From the NCBI GenBank assembly GCA_949825045.1, contig OX463810.1, positions 36,652,201 to 36,716,200 of the forward strand: a stretch of DNA of 64,000 bases, written 5' to 3'. The translations under genes and the position numbers were made by a program. Position 1 is the first letter of the stretch. Every line of letters starts with the position of its first letter. The notes beneath the pieces were generated by a model, which searched no databases, was not told the DNA's origin, and saw nothing but the letters and a program-made list of their open reading frames with translations. Source of the DNA: Argyresthia goedartella. Its lineage: Eukaryota; Arthropoda; Insecta; Lepidoptera; Argyresthiidae. Positions 12,501 to 21,700 of this stretch are shown in pieces.

Positions 12501-13678
12501 TAAAAGAGGGTTAGCTGTTTGACCGGTATGTATGGATGGATGTTTCACCAGAACATCAAAACTACCTAACTGAATTTGACAAATAAAGTATTGTTAGAAG
12601 CTTCTTGATCTTCCACTGGTTATAGACAATGTGACGTCACACAAAATTCAATATAGCACCCTGTGGAGAGTATAAAGTACTGTATTAAAAAAAAGTATCT
12701 GAAGAGGGTCATATAAGACATCAAATTAAAGGGTTTAGCATTTTCCAAAAATATATATTACTAGTTCTTGCTCGCTACTTTGCTTGCATTTAGTCAAATC
12801 GTTTTAGACTATAGGTTTCATACTCTTTAAAGCTTGATGTTTTAGTAGTCGGGTTTTATATTTTGAATGTGTTGCCTTTTCTATTTATCCGACCTCCTGC
12901 ACCCAAGGTTGAGAATAAAGGCTTCCTCTGCATTGCGCCATTTATTGTGGTCCTAGGCCAACTTGATTCACAGTTTCCCGGCTGTTTTGTAAATGTCATT
13001 AGGAGGGTGGTCTGCCTCTCTGTCTACCTCGGCAACCATTTCGTCCCTGCCTCGGTGCGTCCGCCGTTGTCCCTCGTAGCCAAGTGTCTAGTAGTATTTC
13101 ACACAGGATAAATGAAACACCCCACCGCAACCAGGGAAAAGATGATGATCTTTGATCGGCTGAACCGCTTTCGATGAAGAACCGTCACAACGTAATCAGC
13201 TTTCAATTAACAACCGCATTCCCATCGGTCCACTCCAGCCGCGAGTTAGTTTATTAAGATAACCATCTTTAGAGTTGATACAGGCCTCGGCAAGTTTCTT
13301 CTCTTTCTCGCGTAGGGTAAGGCGACCAACCCCATAGAGGTGGCAATTTGATCAGAGCCGAACTTGGCGCAAACAGTACTATTGCACAAAGCAATGAAGG
13401 ACCATTGTCCAAGAGTAACGAAAGCTGTGGGCGTGTACTTCGTTTCGTATTATGGTAGCTCAGTACATGGTGTTTTGGTGCGTGTATCAACCGGCAGCCC
13501 GTGCCCCCAGGTGCGGCTAGCGGACGCGTGGGCACACGAGGCGCTGGGCCGCGTGCCGGCACTGCTGGCAGCTGCGCAGACGACGCCTTCTCTGGCACAG
13601 TTCGCGCGGCTCGCTGCGCTGGGGCAGGACGTGGCGGACCGCGGCACTCAGCTCACCACCAACCCGCTCAACTTGTAG
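403..13678 (+). CDS. ACADVL: Very-long-chain acyl-CoA dehydrogenase (3' part of gene, 7 exons)
   Basis: This is the mitochondrial flavoenzyme for the first dehydrogenation of long-chain fatty acyl-CoA in beta-oxidation. Exons joined: 403-504, 941-1087, 8386-8502, 10142-10310, 10481-10677, 12291-12470 and 13511-13678. They encode about 359 residues to a TAG stop; the N-terminal half lies upstream of the window. The order of conserved blocks matches VLCAD throughout: [46 protein letters not shown], then FEGTNDILR, whose Glu corresponds to the catalytic base. The C-terminal extension typical of VLCAD and ACAD9 is present and ends TTNPLNL. All splice sites are GT-AG and phases join cleanly (one phase-1 junction, 10310/10481). 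Coding exons are GC-rich and the introns AT-rich and full of repeats. ACAD9 is the alternative, but the C-terminus fits VLCAD better. Confidence 0.93.
505..940 (+). other. ACADVL intron
   Basis: It begins with a (GT)n run at about 519-538. A short tRNA B-box-like stretch occurs near 722-740 (GGGATCGAATCCC), perhaps a decayed SINE. No coding sequence is recognised. It ends with the acceptor TTGTGCAG. Confidence 0.6.
941..1087 (+). CDS. ACADVL: ACADVL exon
   Basis: This exon has 49 codons, phase 0 to phase 0, encoding [20 protein letters not shown] and then a helix ending FGTIQ. The acceptor is TTGTGCAG and the donor GTAACA. It forms part of the substrate-binding helical region of acyl-CoA dehydrogenases. 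Confidence 0.93.
1405..1525. repeat. Dispersed repeat, family 1, copy a
   Basis: It contains the phrase 'gaaccgattttaataaaa' followed by 'aaaatccgtcc' and 'ttgaccgctattccttgtta'. Related copies lie at about 5880-6100 and 11760-12075. The class is not determined; it could be the 3' end of a LINE or a non-autonomous element. The copia-like element is inserted at its right edge. Confidence 0.5.
1531..1676 (-). repeat. 3' LTR of the copia-like element
   Basis: A 146-bp repeat. On the minus strand it starts TGTTAG and ends TATAACA, giving TG...CA ends. It lies next to the CTGAC target duplication at 1526-1530. It matches 4719-4866 apart from an AC indel and one base at the end. Confidence 0.92.
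1677..1685 (-). promoter_or_regulatory. Polypurine tract
   Basis: The minus-strand sequence AAGTGGGAG lies immediately before the 3' LTR. This is the expected position and composition of the plus-strand DNA primer of an LTR retrotransposon. Confidence 0.75.
1684..2158 (-). pseudogene. Copia RT tail and RNase H domain
   Basis: The minus-strand frame reads [20 protein letters not shown], then an in-frame TAG near 2078, then [11 protein letters not shown] and an RNase H domain. RNase H landmarks are [36 protein letters not shown] and [10 protein letters not shown], all typical of Ty1/copia polyproteins. Only the end of RT remains; the catalytic YVDD-type block and integrase are missing. The end of the captured host segment overlaps this stretch in another frame, which marks the fusion point near 2150-2160. 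Confidence 0.9.
2155..3390 (-). CDS. CEP162-like: Captured CEP162-like coiled-coil gene fragment inside the copia element
   Basis: About 1.2 kb of intron-free coding sequence, encoding roughly 400 residues rich in Lys, Glu, Asn and Leu with heptad-like coiled-coil character. It is in the same orientation as gag. The block with [20 protein letters not shown], then [25 protein letters not shown] and [10 protein letters not shown] closely resembles what I recall of vertebrate CEP162, a centriolar protein needed for the ciliary transition zone. The 5' boundary is at about 3390, after copia's [11 protein letters not shown] one-step frameshift near 3010-3030 splits it into two open frames (3671-2958 and 3031-2000). 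Absence of introns fits capture through spliced mRNA. The CEP162 identity rests on recalled motifs; the non-copia, coiled-coil nature is directly visible. Confidence 0.8.
3391..4701 (-). pseudogene. Copia-like gag-protease
   Basis: It starts at an ATG about 17 bases inside the 5' LTR ([20 protein letters not shown]). Gag carries the UBN2-type region ([26 protein letters not shown]) and a CCHC knuckle, [14 protein letters not shown]. An aspartic protease follows with DSGASAHM. The frame breaks near 3665, after which another frame continues as [12 protein letters not shown] and the GAG-pre-integrase motif [11 protein letters not shown]. The sequence then switches abruptly to the captured coiled coil. 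Apart from the frameshift the region looks young. Confidence 0.88.
4705..4718 (-). promoter_or_regulatory. Primer-binding site, initiator tRNA-Met (half-tRNA type)
   Basis: Next to the 5' LTR, the plus strand reads GCTGGGCCCATAAC. This resembles the anticodon-stem region of initiator tRNA-Met, so the RNA on the minus strand would pair with it. Drosophila copia is known to prime with an internally cleaved tRNA-iMet; the match suggests the same mechanism. Confidence 0.7.
4719..4866 (-). repeat. 5' LTR of the copia-like element
   Basis: A 148-bp partner of the repeat at 1531-1676, followed by the second CTGAC target duplication (4867-4871). It is very short for an LTR. A likely promoter lies within it, but no exact start site can be assigned. 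Confidence 0.92.
4872..5880 (-). pseudogene. LINE 3' fragment with RNase H domain (I/R1-like)
   Basis: The minus-strand frame reads [11 protein letters not shown], then [35 protein letters not shown] and [10 protein letters not shown]. These are the four acidic-residue blocks of a eukaryotic RNase H. A C-terminal zinc-knuckle-like segment follows ([18 protein letters not shown]). RNase H after RT is characteristic of I, R1 and related LINE clades. RT and endonuclease are absent, so this is a 5'-truncated copy. Its 3' end (low coordinates, near 4880-4905) has a tandem TAGAAGA-like tail and abuts the copia target site. Confidence 0.82.
5880..6100. repeat. Dispersed repeat, family 1, copy b
   Basis: It shares the phrases 'attttaataaaa', 'aaccatcg', 'ctaccatttacagaaa' and 'gacccgtttgaccgctacggtgcc' with 1405-1525 and 11760-12075. 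Its internal segment is repeated twice. Confidence 0.5.
6138..6240 (+). repeat. Fragment of dispersed family E
   Basis: It begins TAGTAGTTTATGTGACTGAT and continues 'atctacacacatattataagctccctttgatgtgttcag', as in the copies at 24990-25873 and 35426-35792. Confidence 0.55.
6241..7110. other. ACADVL intron, no recognised feature
   Basis: AT-rich sequence with a short (CCT)n stretch near 7047-7061. Short open frames here lack any recognisable domain. Confidence 0.5.
7115..7322 (-). pseudogene. Possible Tc1/mariner-like transposase N-terminal remnant
   Basis: The minus-strand frame has [16 protein letters not shown] and later [12 protein letters not shown], resembling the N-terminal helix-turn-helix of insect DDE transposases. 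Only about 60 codons survive, with no catalytic DDE region nearby. The match is by pattern only. Confidence 0.35.
7909..8162 (-). mobile_element. tRNA-derived SINE, copy 1
   Basis: On the minus strand the head carries an A box (TGGCCGAGTCGG, complement of 8139-8150) and a B box (GTTCGAGTCC region near 8097-8107). The 3' end has a (TTA)n tail at 7909-7925. A second copy of similar length lies at 52165-52424, strongly similar over its whole length. It sits inside the ACADVL intron. Confidence 0.85.
8386..8502 (+). CDS. ACADVL: ACADVL exon
   Basis: It has 39 codons: [20 protein letters not shown], then [19 protein letters not shown]. The acceptor is TCCTCAG and the donor GTGAAA, phase 0 at both ends. 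It matches the VLCAD helix that follows the substrate-binding region. Confidence 0.93.
8867..9583. repeat. LTR-like direct repeat pair within ACADVL intron
   Basis: Two direct copies of about 110 bp, 8867-8982 and 9313-9421, both start GGTGAATGAGA and share 'tgattctagaatgacacat' and a 'cactaca' end at about 85% similarity. Between them lies a GC-rich stretch (9090-9310), and after the second copy a further GC-rich stretch to 9583. This could be the remains of a small LTR or other terminal-repeat element; no protein was found. Confidence 0.4.
10142..10310 (+). CDS. ACADVL: ACADVL exon with catalytic glutamate
   Basis: It encodes [39 protein letters not shown] and [18 protein letters not shown]. 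The Glu of FEGTND is the family's general base that abstracts the alpha proton. The exon ends in phase 1 at a GTAAGC donor. Confidence 0.95.
10481..10677 (+). CDS. ACADVL: ACADVL exon, VLCAD-specific C-terminal region
   Basis: It enters in phase 1 (completing the Gly codon) after the acceptor CCCTGCAG and ends in phase 0 at GTACGT. It encodes [20 protein letters not shown] and onward, the C-terminal extension used for membrane association and dimer contacts in VLCAD. GC content is high. Confidence 0.92.
10678..12290 (+). other. ACADVL intron with dispersed repeats
   Basis: AT-rich. The part at about 11760-12075 is dispersed family 1 (copy c), here as two tandem-like subunits ending in a 'ggacagacatacagacacaccgacc' stretch. 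Nothing else is recognised. Confidence 0.6.
11760..12075. repeat. Dispersed repeat, family 1, copy c
   Basis: Two subunits each contain 'aaaacatatctaagaac.atcac', 'actac' and 'ttaaaatcc', followed by 'gtagggtgccacggacag' and a short CAGACA-rich run. It matches the copies at 1405 and 5880. Confidence 0.55.
12291..12470 (+). CDS. ACADVL: ACADVL exon
   Basis: It has 60 codons, phase 0 to phase 0, with acceptor CACCCCCAG and donor GTTAGT. It encodes the C-terminal helices, including [20 protein letters not shown] and VLSRASRA. Confidence 0.94.
12471..13510 (+). other. Last ACADVL intron
   Basis: The stretch 12845-13100 ('gacctcctgcaccc...', 'gcattgcgcca', 'cctcggtgcgtccgcc') looks like a dispersed repeat; a short related piece is near 16235-16330. 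No coding sequence is recognised. Confidence 0.5.
13511..13678 (+). CDS. ACADVL: ACADVL terminal exon
   Basis: It encodes [20 protein letters not shown] to TTNPLNL and a TAG stop. The acceptor is GTGCCCCCAG. A possible ATTAAA poly(A) signal lies at 13744-13749. Confidence 0.93.
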   Translation: MRLADAWAHEALGRVPALLAAAQTTPSLAQFARLAALGQDVADRGTQLTTNPLNL

Positions 13679-14410
13679 GCGGATGTGGCCCGGTTTGCAC
13701 TTGTGGACACTAGGGGCTAGCTTGCGGGGCCGTGCAGCCGAATATTAAAAAAAACTGATGCGATCTGATAAATTGGATAAAAGCTTACATTAAATCGCTT
13801 TATTTTGTGCGAAAAACGCATTCAAAGTGTAAACCGGAATTGCATCACTAGATTAGTGTACTAAGCCACTAACTTAGAGTGAACCATATGAGATAACCTC
13901 GAAGACGAACCTCGTAGTCTGTAAGAGTAGACGTGTATTATACTTGTAACGTGAATCGCTGAAACTATTTTGATAATAATGTTGATGTTATTTATTTTAT
14001 AATAGTATATTTTTACGATATACACTCTTGTTTCAATTGGTGCTCTTGTAACATGTTTTATCGTTCGTTCAAAGATTTTGTTAACATCGGACAGACAAAG
14101 TTATAAATAATTCAATCAAAGATGGTTAATATCAACTGTAAATCAAAAATATAATGCTTTTACAAAACATTTATAAAGTAATAGTTGCTATTTACACACA
14201 TGCGGCTGTGTACATCTACTATACTAATACACTACTACTAATTTTTTACAGGACCTGAGTATATTACACAACAATATTCCGGACCACACTCTTAATGATT
14301 CAATCAAGAGTACTCCCTCTTCTAATTCATTTGGGTCGGGCTAAAAGTAACAAGTCAAGCACTGACCGCGAGTCAGTAAGCTTCCAACGAGCCGTACAGT
14401 TGGAATTGAA
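13679..14410. other. ACADVL 3' UTR and intergenic DNA
   Basis: No gene is seen. ATTAAA-type signals occur near 13744 and 13789; the true 3' end cannot be fixed from the sequence. Confidence 0.5.
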
Positions 14411-14430
14411 CAGAAACGCGTCATTATACT

Positions 14431-14985
14431 GGAGCTCTATTTTCGAATCGCTCGCATGACTTTTATGTCACGCGAGCGCTCTTTTCTACTGATTTTCCTT
14501 CGAAATACGAAATTTCGTATTTTCAGTAATTCGCCTGCAACGAGTGGTCAGCACCACTCGTTGCGCAAGTCGAATAGTAGAATAAACGTTAAATATGTCA
14601 ACAATGTCAACACAATTTGAAGTGTCAGAGTTTTCTGTTTTCGCGCGTTTTTTCAAATTGGATTCCAACACGTCAAACATGTGACATTTGCGACAGATTG
14701 AACAGGCCGATTTGTTCCATAGTATTGCTAGGATTTAGCATGCAGCTTAATTGAACAGACACTTGTCATACAGCCTTTAATATGAGACCATTTAACGTTC
14801 CGTTTCTTTTACTTTTGCTGCGTGCAACGGATAAAAATCAACATTTCCATTTCCAAACTTATTGGCAACACCGATGACGAACGATTCAAAAATACAGAAA
14901 ATCAACGTCATGCGACTTGTATGGAACGTGACATATGTCTCACACGATATATTATGTCACGCGAGGGATTCAAAAATAGAGCTCC
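14431..14985. mobile_element. Inverted-repeat (MITE-like) element
   Basis: A 25-bp terminal repeat GGAGCTCTATTTTCGAATCG.. at 14431-14455 is repeated inverted at 14961-14985 with 23 of 25 bases matching. Similarity may extend a few bases outward. The interior has two strong palindromes: 14502-14523, and 14537-14564 (12-bp stem, CAGC loop). No transposase frame is seen. Confidence 0.7.
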
Positions 14986-15103
14986 TGGTCGTATGAATGT
15001 CGTTAATTGAATATATTGAATATCCTCTTTGGTCAGACTCGGTGAGGATTTCGTAGAAATTATTCTCCGGTTACGTTTCTCGTTTCAAGCAGCAAAATAT
15101 GCG

Positions 15104-15142
15104 CACACTGTCGCCTTTCGAAAGATGAAAGGCACAGTGTGG
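15104..15142. repeat. Short inverted repeat
   Basis: CACACTGTCGCCTTTC is followed after a few bases by GAAAGGCACAGTGTG. This is a hairpin of about 15 bp with one missing base in the stem. Confidence 0.6.
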
Positions 15143-15170
15143 ACATAGTTTAAGAGCGGGCGCGCACAGG

Positions 15171-15310
15171 GACAAAGACAACAGTTTTGTCATCGTCACA
15201 ATGACAGAGCTATGCGTTAAATCTTCTTCTTTCTTATTCAGCGAAACAAGGAGAAGGAGATTTTCGCATAGCTCTCACTATCACTGTGATAAAACTGTTT
15301 TGTCTTTGTC
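15171..15310. repeat. 46-bp inverted repeat (hairpin element)
   Basis: The left arm 15171-15216 (GACAAAGACAACAG...GAGCTATGCG) and right arm 15265-15310 (CGCATAGCTC...TTTGTC) are imperfect reverse complements around a 48-nt loop. It is probably a small MITE. Confidence 0.7.
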
Positions 15311-15384
15311 ATCCGTGGGCGGGGGCCTTAACACTTTTGCAACAGACTAATGAACCGGCAGGTTCTCCAAAACCGGCACTTAGG

Positions 15385-15502
15385 CCTCCTTTAGTGTCGT
15401 GCGGATTTCATCACGTACGCGGGATTTACCTGGGATTAATACCGCATGCGGGGGCTGTCATTTTTGCACCCCGCGCCACAAATACGCACGACACTAAAAG
15501 AG
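15385..15502. repeat. Inverted repeat pair
   Basis: CTTTTAGTGTCGTGCG-type arms at about 15389-15404 and, inverted, 15485-15500 enclose GC-rich DNA. It forms a third hairpin in the space between ACADVL and MCAT. Confidence 0.5.
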
Positions 15503-15589
15503 CGCTAACTGGTTATAACGATACAATTAGCTCTCGTATAAGCAAGAGTTTAGAGCGTCTGCTGCGGGACTAAGGTGTTGAGGGCTTGT

Positions 15590-15757
15590 CTAGACGTCGA
15601 CCTGCACGCAGCTGTCCCAGGCCTTAGCGTTGACCTGGCGCAGCGTGGAGCGCCCCACCTGCCCCGGCCCCAGCGCCAGCGTCAGCGGGAACTGCTGGCC
15701 CGGGCGCCGCGCGTACAGTGCGTGCAGCGACTGCTCCCACCGGACCGCCGTGTGCAG
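15590..15757 (-). CDS. MCAT: MCAT exon 5 (terminal)
   Basis: It has 55 codons plus TAG, beginning [20 protein letters not shown] and ending [11 protein letters not shown]. The acceptor reads TTGCAG on minus. It aligns with the C-terminus of MCAT (VKWEQ..HA.Y, GPG, AW). It is isolated from the rest of the gene by 15.6 kb. Confidence 0.93.
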   Translation of the reverse strand: MHTAVRWEQSLHALYARRPGQQFPLTLALGPGQVGRSTLRQVNAKAWDSCVQVDV

Positions 15758-18700
15758 CTGCAATATCAACATGACGTCAACATGCATATCCCATCAAAAA
15801 CATGCATGCATGTAACAAGCCAGCCATCAAGCCAGTCTCGCGGCGCAATTACTCAACCGTAAAATGTTGTGAGATCTAATGTAAAACCAAGTCGGCAACT
15901 TCATTCAGTACCTATACCTACACATGGAAATATCTATTATACTTTACGTTACCTCGCTTTGAGCCTATAATAAGTAGCATACTTGACTTCCTTTCGGGTG
16001 CGACGAATATAGCGCCAAAGCAGCCCACTTCCTATTTCCTGTGTCGAACTAACACGAAGACTATTAGGGGGCTTCGCTCTCTTTAGTCTTCACCTAAGCT
16101 ACCACAGTATTTTTCTCTAAAATATTCCTTTATTCAATGAAAGTTCTAATTCAACCATGGTTGGCCATTTCATGATAATTTAGCATGCGATGTTTTTGTT
16201 ATCGGGTTTAAGTTTTTGAACATGATGCCTTGGTCTATCTATCCGGCCTCCTGCACTCTTCGTTGAGAGTCCGACAGAATACCAGCGCTAAAGGCCTTCC
16301 TGTAGCATTATGCTGAGCCGGAACCGTCGCCATATACAGCACAATTCCTTGTCTCTCCAATTGTCAATGTTCTAAGCTCATATCATTCTATTTCTATCTT
16401 TGTTATTTTGTTTATGTTTATTTGCTTATCAAAGTCAAAGTTCTTTATTACTGTAGATATTTACATATTCTTAGCAAAGTTCATTTTTTGCCTCTCTCTA
16501 CATTGGGCCACTGTGGGAGAAGAAGGGCGTAGAAACTCCCACAAATTTATTTTTAGATCTCTTATAAATTGGTTGTGCTTAACTAATACAAATATTACAA
16601 TATTAAATTAATTATGTTTAATAAAAGTCTTTTGTTTGATTCTGTCTCAAAGAAGAGCACATTAAGAAAACGTGAGGGCAAAACTCAGCGGAACCTGAAT
16701 GACATTATTTGTCTCATCAAGGAGACGGATCCTGAAAACATGCCAATCTTTGTTGCGCGAGATCTCCAGAGACTTCCACCGGTCACTTTTGACCATGTTG
16801 ATGTCACCAGGCTCTTAAAAGACATCATCTTGATACAGAAAGATCTAGGAGATATACAAAACAAGTATGAAAAGACTGCTCAAACGGAGTATGTAACCGT
16901 CGAGCAATTCGAAACGCTAAAAACTGAGCTCCGTGAGTTGAAAGTGGTGAATCAGCTCTGCAACACTGAGACTAACGTAAATTGCAAGAGGTGCGTACTG
17001 CCTGGAGGATAGTTATGATGCTCATGACAGTGGTCCCATGGGACTTCTGAACCTCATGGATAGTCGGCACCCAGCGTTATCATCACCGGAGGGTACATCA
17101 ACAATACCAGCGCGTCCGTCCTTCGCTTGCGTAGCGGGTAAACCAACCGACTTGTCTCAGTCTCTGTTGACTGTGACGTCACCGAGCGAGCCTGCCTGCG
17201 CGCGCGTGGAGGCCCACCGTACAAGTATCTAGCGAGCGCACCTGTGAGGCCCCACCGCGGTTTCGAACACTATCCACTACTCCTAAACAACAAAATATGG
17301 TCGAGCGTAGTTCGGTAATATCTAGCGCTGATCCCAAACAAACAAATGCCGTTATAGAACAACCGGATCAGGAAGGCTGGACGGAGGTTAAGAGCCGCAA
17401 ATCAAAACCGAAAACGAAACTTCGATTTGTAGGAAAGAAAGGTACAGCGATCGTTGACCTAACCTGTAAGTTCAGAGCCGCGGTTCCTAGAATACCGTTG
17501 TATATTTACAACGTCAGTGACGAAGCGTCCGAAGAAGATGTTGCTAGATATATTAAAAAGAAAGTAGATATTATTGTGTCACCGGAAAGAGTGTGTATGA
17601 AAGACCTAAAAGGCTATGACTCATTTAAAATCTATATACCTAAATGTAAACTGCCATTGTTTGATAACGATGACTTATGGCCGCATGGAATTTTCTTCCG
17701 TAGATATTTTATGTTTCGCAGAAACATTAAAACAGACGTTGGCAGTCGCAAGTCTTCACAATGCAGCAAAAATCAAAATTCACCGGCCTTGCAAACACAT
17801 ACAAATGTAAACTAACTAGTTTTAATTGCAAGAATGCAGTGACTTCCATTAACTGCATTCGAAGACTATGTCGTACATCCGATGTTGTGGCACTACAGGA
17901 GACGTGGCTGCTTCCGCATGATATACCATCGCTCAGCAACATAGATAACGACTTTGCATACTTCGGTAAATCAGCTGTGGATACGTCATCGGGCATTCTA
18001 CGAGGCAGACCCTACGGTGGCGTCGCGTTATTGTAATGAAGTCGATGTTCTCGTCCGTGTCAGTAATAGATTGTGATAGTCCAAGGCTCGCCGCTGTAAA
18101 AATATTGATACATGACAGGTCCTTGATTGTGTTTTCTGGTTATATGCCTACTTACAAAGCTGACAACCTCGCATTATTCACGGACTGTTTAAGTGAAATC
18201 AACGCGATAGTAGCGGTAAACAACGTGGACTCGGTGTTTATTCGGGGGGACTTCAACGCGCATCCCGGTGAGCTATTTCATAATGAACTTTTAGAGTTTT
18301 GTATCGAACAATCGTGGTCATGTATTGACATGGAACTATTGCCGAATGATACGTACACGTTTGTGAGTGATGCACATGGATGTAGGCGATGGCTGGACCA
18401 TGTAATAGTGACTGATGCTGCGCGTCAGACTGTGGTGGACGTGTCAGTGTTATATGATACATACAGTTCTGACCACATACCTATCCAAATAGAGTGCAAC
18501 TTCAGCTTGGTTAAACCTAAACTAGCCGAAACTAAGTTATTATGTAACAAAGTAAAGTGGGGTATACGTGATGCTAGCCAAATATTAAAATATAAGGGAT
18601 ATGTAACTCCAAACTGAAAGACATTGACTTTCCAGTTCAATTTACCTCATGCGCTGGCAAATACTGCCCCAACTTGCATCACAGACTTTTATTAGATGAA

Positions 18701-21700
18701 ATGTATAGAAGTATAGTAAACATACTATCTCGCGGTGCTACCCTAAGTTTTTGCGAATCCAAGCCTAGGAAGGGCAAATATGTAACCGGCTGGAACAGGC
18801 ACGTCGGGGGCGCCCATGGGCAGGCTCGGCTTTGTTACAAGGTGTGGTTACTTCATGGCCGACCTAGCTCAGGACCCATTTACCAGAATATGTACGAGTC
18901 GAGGAAGTGTTTTAAAGCTAAGCTAAAATGGTGTCAAACCCATGAAAACCAAATAAAGATGGACATAATAGCTAAACATCACAAGAATAAAGACTTTTAC
19001 AGATTCTGGAAATCGACAAACAAATTAAACCCAAGGCCGAGTCTTCCTGTGGGCGTGGCCGGGGTGCATGATCCTGCTGACATTGCAGAGGCTTTTAGAA
19101 GTCACTTTAGAGTTGAGTCACCTCTTGGGTCAGCGTCGCTGCGGATGCCCGATGATGAGAGTTTCTCAGGGGAATTAAAAGTTATGTTTTCTGCCAAGGA
19201 AGTAGCTGGTATAATCAAAAACATGGTGAGAGGAAAATCCCCAGGACATGATGATCTCAGCATAGAGCATCTGCAGCATGTCGGACATCACCTTGCAAGA
19301 GTTCTAGCATTGTTTTATAATATGTGCATTAGTCATTCTTATCTACCTGACGATCTCATGTACACACTCGTTGTTCCCATTGTTAAAAACAAAACGGGTG
19401 ATATTTCCGATTTGGGTAACTACAGGCCGATATCACTCGCAACAGTGATTGCAAAAGTGCTGGACAGTTTGCTTGATAAACAGCTGGATGGGCATCTAAA
19501 CCTACATGACGCTCAGTTTGGGTTCAGGCCTGGACTGTCAACGGAGACTGTCATTTTTAGCCTCAAGCAAACTGTTCAGTACTACACCAACAGAAAAACG
19601 CCTGTTTATGCGTGTTATTTGGACTTGTCAAAGGCCTTCGATTTGGTTGACTATGACACACTGTGGAAAAAACTGCATAGTGAAACTAACTTGAGTCCTG
19701 AAATTGCTTCATTATTCAAATATTGGTATGGTCATCAGAGAAACAGTGTCAAATGGGCTGGATCACAGTGATGTGTACAGGTTGGAGTGTGGGGTGAGAC
19801 AGGGTGGCTTGACGTCTCCTAAACTCTTCAACTTGTACATGAATCAGCTGATCGAGGAGCTCAGCAGCACTAGGGTGGGCTGTCATATAGACGGGAAATG
19901 TATTAATAATATAAGTTATGCTGACGACATGGTGCTGCTGAGTCCCTCGATCGGGGCATTGCGTAAGCTGTTGCTTATTTGTGAATCGTATGCTGACGCT
20001 CATGGGCTCAGATACAATGTGAAGAAAAGTGAATTTATGTTATTCAAGTCGGGCACAAAAACATACTTGAATGTACCGCCAGTCACATTATATGGTACTC
20101 CCTTGAATAAAGTAGATAAGTTTAAATATCTGGGCCACTGGGTCTCTGAGGATCTTAAAGATAACCTCGACATGGAGAGGGAACGCAGAGCGCTGGCTGT
20201 TCGTTGCAACATGTTGGCCCGCAGGTTTGCACATTGCAGTGAAGAAGCTAAGCGGACGCTCTTCGGAGCATACTGCCAGTCCTTCTATACCTGCAGCCTG
20301 TGGGTCAACTACACGCAGAGGATATACAGCGCTCTGCGGGTCCAGTACAACAATACGTACAGGGTGTTGATGGGGCTGCCGCGGCACTGCAGCGCCTCAG
20401 GCATGTTTGCGGAGGCAAGGATTGACGGATTCCACGCAATAATTAGAAAACGCTGCGCCTCGTTAAAGGCCCGCATCTGTGGTAGTCCCAACTCCATTCT
20501 GTGCACGTTTGCGGACAGATGGGATTCACCGCTGCTGGGGCACTGGGAACGTCTGCACACCTGTCTGTCCTAGCAGTGTGGAATCCCATTCCTTATTCTT
20601 AATTTTTCATTAATTCTAATTTGAATCTAATCTAATTTAATTTAATTTATTAATTTATGAAATTTATTCATTTGTGTATATGACTTGTGTTTAATTTAAT
20701 TGTAATTTTAATTTTGTAATGTATGGGTCTATTGAATTGAATCACGGCCTCCTGAATGTATTGAATTGAATTGCAATTGTAACTGTGTCAGTCACATTTA
20801 AATTTTTATTTTATTTGATTTAATATAACATTGGTTATTGTGATTAAATTTTATTTGATTTAGTTTAATTTAATGTATTTTTTGGTTGATTTAATTTAAG
20901 ATGATCAAATTTTAATTGAACTTTGTAGGACCTTATTTTAATTTTAATTGAGTTTTATCATTTAATTGTCATTTTTATTACTAACAAACTATGGAACCTT
21001 TGTGATCCGAAATAAAATTATTATTATTATTATTATTATATTTTTATGAATTTTTCATTTCACTCTTGTAATAAAGAGGTTCTGATACACGGGCTTACGC
21101 CAAGTGCTTATCTACTAAAGATCACGGTCCTTGCCCATGAATTTCCGTACAATTCTACATGTATTTAGTATTGTTGCTTTTTGAAGAAGTATGTGTGTGG
21201 ATCTGGGTATATTTAGTGTTTTGAGACTAGTGTGTAATGTGTATGGGATGACTCCTGTGGATGAGATGACTATTGGGATGGTTTTGACAGATTGTACCTG
21301 CCATTGTATTTTAATTTCAATGGCAAGGTCTGTGTATTTTGTGTTTTTTTCTGTAAACGTTGTGGTAAGGTTGTGTGTATTTGGTATGGCTATATCTATG
21401 AGAAATACTGTTTTGTTTTGTTTATCGTGGAGAGTTATGTCAGGCCTGTTGAAATGAATAGTTTTGTCTGTAATTATAGTTCTGTCCCAGTAGAGTTTAA
21501 AGTCTGTTGATTCTAAAACTGTTTGAGGTGTGTATTTATAGTAGGCTGTTTTTTGTGCAATCAATTTGTATCTGAATGCGAGGTGTTGGTGTATTATGGC
21601 TGCAACTTGGTCGTGGCGATGTTTATAATCTGATTGTGCGAGTGATCTGCAGGCTCCTGTGATATGCTGTATTGTTTCTGAACTATTTTGGCACTGTCTG

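Larger units (their letters stand above)
16614..21016 (+). mobile_element. Decayed LINE, CR1/L2-group (Daphne-like?)
   Basis: A long, ordered LINE. ORF1 starts at 16614 (residues [20 protein letters not shown]) and continues in shifted frames to about 17815 ([37 protein letters not shown]). The endonuclease (17761-18617) has [18 protein letters not shown] and SDHIPI. RT (18674-20573) has [42 protein letters not shown] and [10 protein letters not shown]. Frameshifts near 18034, 18600-18670 and 19745 disable ORF2. The 3' UTR is AT-rich and ends in an AATAAA-like signal and (ATT)n at 21017-21040. The clade is inferred from RT wording only. Confidence 0.85.

Noticed and set aside
13364..13713. 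Frames overlapping the last ACADVL exon
   Set aside because: They extend through intron; the spliced exon with a TAG at 13678 is better supported.
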